From: Manduca sexta
Taxonomy: Eukaryota > Arthropoda > Insecta > Lepidoptera > Sphingidae
Direction of reading: 5' to 3'
Length of the DNA: 64,000 bases
NCBI RefSeq assembly: GCF_014839805.1
Contig: NC_051140.1
Span: 9,755,826 to 9,819,825 of the forward strand
The position numbers and the translations under genes were made by a program. The notes under the pieces were generated by a model, which worked only from the letters and a program-made list of their open reading frames with translations, was not told the DNA's origin and ran no database searches. The stretch's first letter is position 1. Each line of letters opens with the position of its first letter. Of this stretch, positions 51,373-61,145 are shown piece by piece.

Positions 51373-52082
51373 GTGTGATAAATTTTCTATATCACTTACT
51401 CATAATTAATTAGAATTTGCGCGTCTATTTCAGTTGACGAGCATCAAGTTCACGTATATTGCTGACGTAGGAAATACGCAGATTGGTCAAGAATTTAATA
51501 GACTGAACCTTTGAAATTATTGACATTAATTAAATAGAGCAAAATAAATCTGCTCTATTTTTCTTCCCATCAGAATACTTGTACTTTATTCAGTTCGCGA
51601 GCTGTCAATGGCAATTTTATACGGATGTTTAAGCTCGACTTAACACAAAACGTAATCCGACCATAGCAGTCTCATATCACAAGGTGAAATGACTGTTGCG
51701 TATCATTTGTGAGTTTGATATACAGAGACGCAACAGACACTTATAACGTAGGTATAAAACAGGATTAATTTCACTTACTTTTGAAACCATTCATCGGTCT
51801 GACATAAACCTTCTTTTTTCAGTTCCATTGCCAGGAAAATCTTGTTAGAAAATCGAACACAAAATGTTAAAGGACTTGTGAAACCCAGAAGCTAATTTAT
51901 AGTACATTTACGCTATCACTATAGACTAGAATCTAAACCTGGAGGTACTAAAAGAATTAGCCGTAGATCTCTATTAATGTAAACTTATTATAAGATAGAT
52001 TACTTATACATACATCTTGCCTATAGATAAAAAAAAATATTGTAAGTACTAAAAGTCCCAATCTTACTGTAAACAATAGAGA

Positions 52083-52090
<8 letters not shown>
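51373..52090. other. AT-rich stretch without recognised features
   Basis: A 10-bp inverted repeat (AAATAGAGCA) lies near 51533-51561. Nothing else is recognised. Confidence 0.4.

Positions 52091-52124
<34 letters not shown>
52091..52124. repeat. AT dinucleotide microsatellite
   Basis: An uninterrupted run of about 17 AT units follows a short A tract. It is likely to vary in length between individuals. Confidence 0.95.
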
Positions 52125-52126
<2 letters not shown>

Positions 52127-52829
52127 CCATTTGCCATTCTATTTTTCCTAAAAGGTACTCAATGAAATTTGTGCATGAAGTATATTGACAATATTTCCGA
52201 TATTGAAATTAATAATTGAATTTGAACGTGAAGCATTCCATTTAATGGCCGTTACTCGATTAACAAGGTATAATATAAACAGTGTTTACTGAGCGATGCG
52301 TGAAGACTTTATGAGTGGTGTTCATTTATGAAAGGTGATCAAAGACTGTTATGTCTAGTGCATGAAGGTTATTTTTAGATTGGTTACAAAGCATTCGATC
52401 CAACTAGGCGTTGGCTCTTTGCTATGATATCCGTCTACATCGAACGCTTACCATATTAACCACAGTGATTAAAATACGCCATGGCTCAATAAATTTTAAA
52501 GCGATGATTGCGGTAATGCCTTCTCTCCTACATAATACATGAAAAAGGTTACAATGGCGCAATTTTGTTCCGCTCTTTGTTCGGTAAAGTTCTTGTAACA
52601 TAAGTTAACGTCACACTTTCTTTCTAACTTCGAACTTGATAATTTGATCTCGTGAAATCGATACGTCACGAAATAACTTTTCTTAAAAATCGTCGTGGCA
52701 AGTCGTTACCGTGCGAATTAATGGCTGCGGTTATCAGTTGGTAGTCGTGTCGTTCTAAGACTTAATGCGTGGTCCTTTTATTCTTCGTGCAAGTTTTCTG
52801 AACAAAATATTATCTCGGTTTTCCGGCAT
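52125..52829. other. AT-rich stretch without recognised features
   Basis: No gene or repeat copy is recognised here. Confidence 0.4.
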
Positions 52830-52920
52830 TCTCCGGGATTGGATGTCCGATATAAGATAAGCTCGTTTCCTATTACATCAACGGATTGAAACATCCCTGG
52901 CGAAACACGATGCATCTGAT
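52830..52920 (+). mobile_element. Family 2 SINE body, strongly decayed
   Basis: CTCCGGGATTGGATGTCCGA, then ATAAGCTCGTTTCCTATTAC and ATCAACGGATTGAAACATCC follow the order of the family-2 body (CTCCGG, TGTGCCCGATAT, GGCTCGCCCC, CATCATGGGACGGAAC), with many changes. The 88-codon minus-strand open frame spanning it is therefore suspect. Confidence 0.4.
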
Positions 52921-53269
52921 ATATCTTGCCGGATTTCTTCCAACAATAATATGGAATATATTTTTGATATAAAACTGAATGACGAGACGTGTAAACAAGG
53001 AAGGCGTGGAACTGTATATCGGTCGTCATCTTCAGATATAACATAATATTTAATCTCAGAATGTTCAGTTAGTTCATCTATTCAGTTATTTTGGCCATAA
53101 GTCTAAAACGTTTACAATATTACACTATGCTCAAAACAATTTACAATTATAAATTACTTACAAGAACTATAGCATGCCTGTAAAAACATCTGTTGGGATG
53201 AATATCATATATAACGGTATTTTGTACCTAATTTAGAAAAGAGTTAAATACTCGGATATCTTTCGCCCC
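52921..53269. other. AT-rich stretch without recognised features
   Basis: No gene or repeat copy is recognised here. Confidence 0.4.
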
Positions 53270-53446
53270 AGGTGCCAGAGACGAAGGGTTCTAATAAACT
53301 GATTCCTGCTTCTCTTTATGTCATTTTTTTGTAGAATCTAATTGTTATTAGAAAATTTGCAGACTACAATTTTGCATATTAATATATACCTATATGTCGG
53401 CTTCACTTTCGGAAAATTTCACCTTTCGCCACTTCTAGGTGCATTG
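53270..53446 (+). repeat. Two-copy dispersed repeat, copy 2
   Basis: It is colinear with 16540-16708. This copy starts CGCCCCAGGTGCCAGAGACG, has GATTCCTGCTTCTCTTTATG and TAGAATCTAATTGTTATTAG, and ends around GGAAAATTTCACCTTTCGCC. Confidence 0.6.
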
Positions 53447-56400
53447 TTAACATAACTTGTCAGATGACGTATGATGTTCTTTAACCCAGAACACGAAAGT
53501 GATTACATTACCTATAATCTATACCATTATCTACTTCTTTCGGAAATATTCTGTAGTACTTATAAATACTTACCTAAGCAGTTTTTCGCGTTTAAGAAAC
53601 CTACAACCTAGTAATGCTTGCAAGTCTTACAGACTGAGCTATATAGCCCCCGAGAGCAAGTTAAATTGTATAAGATAGCTTCTTCAGCGGCCCTCAATTC
53701 ATTACGAACCCAATGTTACGTCTGAGTACAATAATTCTAGGTCGGTCAGTGCGGTGGTCCTTGCCTCCGGGAAAGCCCCACCCGCAAATTAATCCTATAA
53801 CGTCGGAAGCTTATTCAGATGAGAACTTGTCCAAATTGTGTTACTACTAAGGGTATCCAAATGGTAAAGAATAGTACCTCGTGTGTATTCATTTGATATT
53901 GAATCGATGAAGAATGAATTGCAGTTTCATACTCTTGAAGCTTATGGTTTAAAGTTTGAGATTCAATGTTCACAAATTTTATCTAAAATATCCTCACAAA
54001 ATTTAAATGGAAGTAAGTGCAATTGGGGCAAATTCTTGTAGATGAGTAAATGACAATACACAAATAATATATGATTGTCTCTAATGCCTTTCCATCACAT
54101 CGTGCAGAATACATTCCACATTTTCAGCGGTAAAACATTGTTAGTGGCAATAAAGCGTTATTACCATGTTATTGCGTACAAGACCATAATACCAATTCGA
54201 GGGCGTGGATCTTTTAACAGTAATGCTTTCGCCTTTATTTACGCGCTGTGCACTCGGGAACGCGAAAGGATTATGGAAATGGACATTTTATATGGATTGC
54301 AGAGATATAAAGGTTTTCATCGCATTGAAATAAATCGAAATATTCATAAACAGCTCCTTAAAATAAGAGCTATTATGCACTTCAATTTATTTCTGTCTTC
54401 AACTTGCGAAAGTACCACACGTGTTGCTTTTGGAATTTATCCAAACTAAAATAAATTTTAATAAAATTTAATACGCAAACTACTTGTACAATGTTATGTC
54501 AACCCAAAAATATGATAATTATTAATTTACTTTGACTAAACGACACCAGAATTGGAAAGTGATTTAATCAAAAATTTACACATATACACGGAATCCGTTT
54601 GTACAGTTTTTTTCATAAACTATTTCACATAGATAATTAGCTTGGACCTAAATCCAAGCTATCTCTGTAAAGTTATGTGCGGAAAATCACACACATGAGG
54701 TTTTAAATTTCACTTTCGTAGCCTAAATGCAAACATTGGGGAACCTAGTAAATACATACGTGTAATGTTATACTAAAGAATCGGGTATTTATTGCATATT
54801 CTCGATAAAAATACAATTTATTGAATTGAAAATATTTTTCGGAAACGCTTTACAACTGCTATTTCACATTTATCATCATAATCCGTAATTGAAAAGTATA
54901 AATCTATTAAATCTGCAAGTAACTGCTGGTTCTAAATAGTGATTTGTTAGTTCCCGACCTCCAGTACGTTTCGGTTCCCGCTGGTTACGTCACAGGCGGT
55001 CGATACGGCGCACCCTGCGGCCGCTAACCGTGCGGCCCGCGACATAGGCACAACTTTTTAATACTTTTTTTATCATGCTCGGTTATCATATTACGCGAAA
55101 GATCATGAGAAACTGATTTCGTGAATTTTATTCGTTTAATCTGTTGGGTTTTTTTTTTTATATCTAATCTTATATTTTTTGTAGAAATAAGTAAACTGTA
55201 ATTGTGACTTTCATTTTCAGGTAAGTTCAAAGCATCGTTTGTTATATTACCGGTAAGTATATCATATATGTTTATTAAAGAGGAATATATTCCCGGAGTC
55301 TTTATATCACAAAACAATTAATATCGTGCTGTTCTGGGGTTTATGCATGTCCATAATCGTATAGTTTTGATACTTGAACACGTATAATTTCTACAAACGT
55401 AAGAAAAAATTTATTAGTAATGCTATAACCTATAATAACCATGCGGTTGCCATTTGAATCAAAAGTTCGAAGTAGTGCCATAACACCCAACATTCCTCAT
55501 CATTATTCAAAGAGTTTTGTTTTGCTTAAATTAAAACCGAGTCTCGTCTGCTATCTTCCACAATAACGCTAGCATGGCTGCCGTTTATTACGAACATTTC
55601 GTAGCAAATATAATATGTGAACTATAAGGTCGAAATTGGTGATGAAAACCTAGATCAAAGTATCAAATATCAAAATCTTTTTCCTTTCTTAATTTCTAAG
55701 AGTGTAAGTATTGACAATAAATTGGCGTGCAGTAAACGTCTTTTATATCGGCGGTCATATTGTGCTGAGCTTACTTTCATAATTATGCGATTTTACTTTT
55801 GAAAAATTTTAATTTTACCAAGAGTAAACTTTAAATTGTCATGAAAAGTACACGATTTCAACGTGACAAACTAATAAAGTTGTTTTTATTTCATACTTGT
55901 GCATAATATAAGTATCAAGTCTCCAGTGGTTTCATCGCGCCGAGCCGCAAAAATGGAAGAGGAATCTGAAATAGCTCTACCAACTCTTTTATTTGGGCCT
56001 TTGAACTAGAGCAAAAACTAACCAATTTTGTCTATTGAGTTTAACAAAAAGACGGTAACCTCGAGTGACTAGGAATATAAATCAAGATATAAATAGACCG
56101 GCGCAATTTTAATTTTTGACAATAATGTGTCTTTACAACTTTGAAAGAAAATATAAATATTTTTAAATAAGGAAGAGTCCTAAACTTTGATCCACATACT
56201 TTATGATAGAAAATAAACCTAGTTTATAAAATTTTATATATCTGTTTCACGAAACGGATAAAATATCATTTTTTTTTTATTAAAAGAATAATAATACTAC
56301 CATGCTGATTATTATGTTAGTTTTTAAATGCAACAGCTGCATTTTTTTTAATACAAGATGAAGTAAAAAACAGTCGGCCATATTAGGAACTTACAGTGAT

Positions 56401-57865
56401 CAATAGTCTTATAATATAAATTATAAATAAAAAGAACAGACATTGAAATATTTATTTCAATTTCGTAATTTATATTTCGTTACAAACTAGTGATGTAAAT
56501 CTGAACTAATTAATCTTCGTTTAGACTTTTTCATCCCGCTCAGGATTTTCAAGTAATATATTTTATCTGTTCTATTTGTCTCCTTTGATACCAGACGAAA
56601 GCGACATGTTTATGTACGGTTATTAATCAAAGTGTAGGTCTTCTATCTGCCACGCCCATGTGAAAATATAAATAACCCTTGAGTTCTATGGAGATGAATA
56701 CAATAACGAGTTTAGCACAACTTATAAACTATCTATGTTTAAAAAAAAACTGTATTATTTATTCCAAATAAAGATTTCTTATAAGATTTCTTATCGTTTT
56801 TTCACCCATATTTCAGCTATTGTGGAAAGCGCCTAACTTTTTGGCACTATTATATCGTTCATACTCAATTTCTGCGGACAAGTCGCGAAAGACATTTTTG
56901 TGGTTAGTTTAAAAGTTAGATTCGACTGTAGTAATTATTATATGGACAGATTTTAGTTGACAGCATACTAGACGAGACCAAAATTACGCAATAATAGTAT
57001 TCTAGAGAACATTGTGTTCTTGTTATAAATCTAAACCTTGTGAAATTTCGTGGGTGACATACACTCTCCAATAATTTAAATTAAGTTCACCTTTTTGTGG
57101 TACATAGATTCTTATTTTACTGAAACCACACATCTTATTTAACCAAAGGTTTTTAGTAAAGAATTATTTTTTCGTTAATATAAAGCCTAGTACACACCTA
57201 CGAATTTCCAGAACACGTTCATGCAGCGCACGTCTTGATTAAAACTACATGTTAAGTACAGATGGCGCACAAGTAGGTAATGTTGCTCGCACTTGGCTGG
57301 TTTTTCAAGGTACTTGAAATTTTAGCAAACATTTTATTTCTATTTTACATTCCATATTATTTGTTCTCGAAGAAATTGCTACAAGTTTTATTAAAGAATC
57401 ACAAAACATGTATAGAACCTTCTTTATAATATAACAATATAGCATTGTTTGTAATTATACCTATAGGTATAAAGTAATTATAAAACAAAACAAAAAAATA
57501 GGAAAAATAAAACCCTTAATATAGGTGTGTGTATACTTTGGTAAATGCAAAGCCATTGAGTGTAAAAGCATTTATTAAAACCATTTTCGCCTTTCGAAAG
57601 TTTTGGAGTTATAGAAATTATAATTTACCCGATAGAACTTAATCCGGTTTCAGGGGTGATTTCCAAAACACCTTTCATGTTGTTCACTTACGGAACATAC
57701 TCGTGTGTAAAATTTCATGCCCATAAAGCCATTAGTTTAAGCTGTACGTTGTCTGTAAGTAATGTAATGGATTTTATTAAATAGGGTAAAGGAATGGATA
57801 TACTTTCAATTTATTATAAAGACTTTTACATCATTAAAAATCCAGAGATTATTTATTAATTACTT
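53447..57865. other. AT-rich stretch without recognised genes
   Basis: A 124-codon open frame at 54075-54449 (plus) has no motif I recognise. Short GC-richer patches occur at 53735-53780 and 54955-55045. The latter (GGCGGTCGATACGGCGCACC and onward) is conspicuous but has no readable domain. The block 57185-57310 (TAGTACACACCTACGAATTT) may be an old repeat. Confidence 0.42.
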
Positions 57866-58095
57866 ACACACATACACATTCATGCCTTTTATGTTTGCAG
57901 GGGTAGGCAGAGGCGCAACTACTGCATTCACTTTTCCTCATGCGTATTACGTTCTATAATATAATAGTGAGCGTGCATATCGACATGTAAGAAATATAAT
58001 CCAAACTCCAGGCTTACTTTAAGCAGAGAAACCAAATATCAATTTGCCCGATCCGGAATTCAACCCTGAGACCTGAGTGGCAGTTGTACGATGTA
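57866..58095 (-). mobile_element. tRNA-derived SINE, family 2, diverged copy
   Basis: The minus strand retains the head end (CTCAGGTCTCAGGGTTGAAT, B-box region), GGTTTCTCTGCTTAAAGTAA, CCTGGAGTTTGGATTATATT and the tail GTAGTTGCGCCTCTGCCTAC. The many substitutions indicate an old insertion. Confidence 0.68.
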
Positions 58096-58745
58096 CGAAA
58101 TTAATTTGTGTAGATATACACATATGTTCTCATTTTTTCCATCTTTAATAATAAATCAGTTTTTTGCACACCTTTCTGATTTCGAATACTGTAGCAAAAA
58201 AATCTAGTCGCAACGGACAACTTTCATCGCTTGGCTGCGTTTGTTTATTTCATTACCTAATATACAATATAAATGTGTTTATATATTATGTCTTCATATT
58301 CAAAATTATGGAATCGCTATTGTTTCATGAATAACTTCGCAATGAAAGAGCGGATAATCCGCTAAGGGTTCCAGGGTGGCATTCAATGCTGGCGACACAA
58401 ACCACGTTTTATGCCCATCTTTATGCAGTCCAACTGAATAAAAGTGCTTTGTTCGTACCATTATATGGTAATCATTTTAACGCTATTAAAATTTCTCTAG
58501 ATTCCAAATTGAAACCCTGCTGAACTTTTACCCGCGCTATGCACAAATTAAACGAAAGTTCTGTATTAAACTATTAGCTGTTTGGATATGCCCAATTAAA
58601 TACTTTTACTTAAAATTTTTGTTTATATTCTGACGAGTGTGAGATCTAGTAAGGAAAATGTTAAAATTAAAATTGTCTTAAATGTTTAACTCATTAGGTT
58701 TAGGACTAGCAGGTTCATAGACTTTGGAAAATTAGTATATCACAG
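58096..58745. other. AT-rich stretch without recognised features
   Basis: No gene or repeat copy is recognised here. Confidence 0.42.
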
Positions 58746-58748
58746 CAG

Positions 58749-58907
58749 GGGCCGTAACGACGATGCCTCTCTACAATCGTTAACGCTAACGTTGTTTATG
58801 AGAATGACATATTCTAGGATTTATCAATAGGAGATGTCATTCTTATAATTTTTTGTTGTTGACTATTAGCGTTGACGATTGTAAAAAACACATCTTGGCG
58901 ACGACCC
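58749..58907. mobile_element. 159-bp MITE with CAG flanks
   Basis: The left end GGGCCGTAACGACGATG and the right end in reverse complement GGGTCGTCGCCAAGATG begin imperfect terminal inverted repeats of about 60 bp. These share TACAATCGT.AACGCTAA and TAAGAATGACAT-type blocks. CAG flanks at 58746-58748 and 58908-58910, as for the unrelated 177-bp MITE. It has no coding capacity. Confidence 0.75.
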
Positions 58908-58910
58908 CAG

Positions 58911-59494
58911 TACATTAATTTATATCGCCTAGCTATGTACTTTCTCAACACTGTCTTTTTGATTTTAATCCGTTCAAATTGCCTATTGCGGCTTTAAAAA
59001 AGAACGTTTAGCTGCGATTCGAAATAATCCGCAGCACATAATACCCTGCACGCAATCAATAACTCAGGCTATTGGATTTTAGAACAAATATTTAAAATAT
59101 TTTTTCAGTATGAATCGATTTTCGACCAAACTACTACAGTATCCATAGCGTTATTTCATATCGTATCGACGTAAACTATCTACTGATATTTATGTTAGTT
59201 GAACGATACATGTCAACTTCGTAATCAAGCAAATCGTATGTTCAGCTGTTCTGTACAAAGTTCTGCTCTATTTGGTATGAGTATAAGGTAATTATGTATG
59301 GATAAATAATATCATCACACGGCGCTCAGTCGTGTCTCTGATATACACGATGGGCTAAAGTTAGTGAATTACTTGATGTGTGTATAAACTTCGTTTATGA
59401 GAGTTTAGTGTTTCTCCTGCATATATTGCACATGTTTCGATATATTATGCATGATGCGAACACACCTATCGTAAATAATGTCTGTATACTAAGA
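58911..59494. other. AT-rich stretch without recognised features
   Basis: No gene or repeat copy is recognised here. Confidence 0.42.
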
Positions 59495-59739
59495 AGGTGG
59501 TAGGTCCCTCACATGTGAGAGTCCGCCTGGGTGGGTACCACCGCAATGTCTATTTCTGCCGCCAAGCAGTAGTGTGTAGTCGCTGTTGTGTTCCGGTTTG
59601 AAGAACATTGTACTACTGGACATAATAATACTTACCATCCCATGTCTCAGGATGGCGAGCACAGTGGAATACCAAACAATACTTTTTAATTCAAGGTGTT
59701 CTACTGTTTATGGGCTATCGTATTGCTTACTATGAGCAA
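59495..59739 (+). repeat. Dispersed repeat family 1, copy E, 3'-truncated
   Basis: It starts AGGTGGTAGGTCCCTCACAT and follows the family to TCAAGGTGTTCTACTGTTTA and TATTGCTTACTATGAGC. It lacks the AAGCTCGTCTCGTC end and the A tail. Small internal deletions occur after GAACATTGTA and after AAGGTGTT. Confidence 0.8.
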
Positions 59740-60094
59740 TACCATAATCAGGTAATAATACCATCCTATTTGCGTAAGTAAGTATTATGAGAATTGGATT
59801 AATTTTTACTTCAAAAAGTTGTCCCCTGATTCCTACAATCTACTCTCAAATATACACAACCGCGGCCATAAAAACGAAACAAGAAAAATATTATGCAGAT
59901 CCATCGTTGAAACCGTTAGTTATGGTCGCGAGTTCATTCAAAAAGTAAAATGATAAAAACATTCCAAGCAGTCGTTTCCACATTTTCTTATTTTCCTTGC
60001 AATTTATCCTTTTCTCCCTTCCGTAAAGTCAAATCGGTACGGTCGATCTCAAGTGATGCGCTTACTAACGAACGGCATTTCATTTTTTATTACA

Positions 60095-60300
60095 ATTAGC
60101 TTTTGCTCACGGCTTCGCCCGCGTGAGTGAGTTTTCCGGGATAAAAGTCCCGCTATATATCTTCCCAGAATAAAACGTAGTACATGTCCTTCTCAGGGTC
60201 TCAAACTGTCATCATACCGAATTTCATCGAAATTTATAAGGTAAATGTTGAGTTTTGCGATTTCAGACATACAGACGCGATGGGCTACTTTGTTTCATAA
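60095..60300 (+). repeat. Dispersed repeat, CTTTTGCTCACGGCTTCGC start
   Basis: It begins TTAGCTTTTGCTCACGGCTT, continues CGCCCGCGTGAGTGAG and GGGATAAAAGTCCCGCTATA, and ends near CAGACATACAGACGCGATGG. Fragments of the same start are at 35925-36016 (minus) and 27684 (plus). Confidence 0.6.
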
Positions 60301-60860
60301 TACATGTGAGGATATATAGATCGTTATACGTACTAATATCGTTGTTAAGTCATAGTCATGTTCATGACTCAAGAGAGCTAAAGGATTTAACTTTAAGATT
60401 TACATTTGAATAGGATTTGTTAATGCACACAATTAGCTGCATTCATTGCTTACTCAAGTTAAGCCGACCCATCCATGATAATTATTCTAATCATCGCTTA
60501 TGGTTCCCTATTATCGCTTTTAATTGCTTTAAAAGATTAAGTATAGTCAAAGCTCTTTTATATATTTACGTCGTGTAAATTGAATGTGTAATGTAAATGA
60601 TTCTATATAAATACAGACGTATACATGTACAAAATACATCTATATAATTTCGTTAGCCTTCACAATACCGATGCCTAAAAGTAAAACCTATAAAAAGGCC
60701 AACGCGTCGGATATCTACAAAATGGCTCATATCATAGTGCAATTTGTTCAAGGGCACTGCCATTTCCATTAGTTTAATAACGCTCTTTATGTCGATACAT
60801 GACGTCACGTGGTCACAATTATTGTTGGTCAGTGACATATACTGGGATACGCGTGGGGGA
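60301..60860. other. AT-rich stretch next to the GC island
   Basis: This holds no recognised repeat. The minus strand is open from 61090 to 60653, but the 60653-60860 part has no domain I recognise. Confidence 0.42.
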
Positions 60861-60889
60861 TGATCCAGGTCGATGCACTCCCTCACCAC

Positions 60890-61145
60890 TTCACCAGCCA
60901 GGCGGAGAGAGCCGCCGGTGCCGCTCCGCTCGGCTGAGCAGCGCAACGCGGCGTTCGCGGTCCGCGCCGCTCGTCGCTCCGCTAGCCGCCACCAGCGGCA
61001 CCGACCCGCTGGCAGAGTGGCAGCCGCGCGCGGCCGCCGGCGAGCACCCGAGCGGAGCGCACGCCGCGCCGCCGGCCGCACGGCACGCACAGTCCTCTCC
61101 TAACCGCGAGTGAGCGCGCTGCCTGCCGCGGCGCGCCCTCCGCAC
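60890..61145. promoter_or_regulatory. GC- and CpG-rich island, possible promoter or first exon
   Basis: By hand count 60901-61140 is about 80% G+C (191 of 240 bases), against a strongly AT-rich background, with dense CpG. Open frames through it in several phases give arginine/alanine-rich low-complexity products (the minus-strand frame 61090-60653 is longest at 145 codons). These are more likely by-products of composition than proteins. Candidate splice donors exist on both strands: CGCGA|GTGAGC at 61109/61110 (plus), and GTGAGG reading from 60886 (minus). A gene start is plausible but its direction is not resolved. Confidence 0.45.

Noticed and set aside
54075..54449. 124-codon open frame as a gene
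   Set aside because: There is no family resemblance and the composition is like the AT-rich surroundings. A run of this length is expected by chance in 64 kb.
58738..58747. miR-2-like seed TATCACAGCA
   Set aside because: Only about nine bases match, and they form the left flank of the MITE. No precursor hairpin begins there.
60653..61090. 145-codon open frame as a protein gene
   Set aside because: Its first half is Arg/Ala-rich low complexity that follows from 80% GC, competing frames are open on both strands, and the second half has no recognisable domain.
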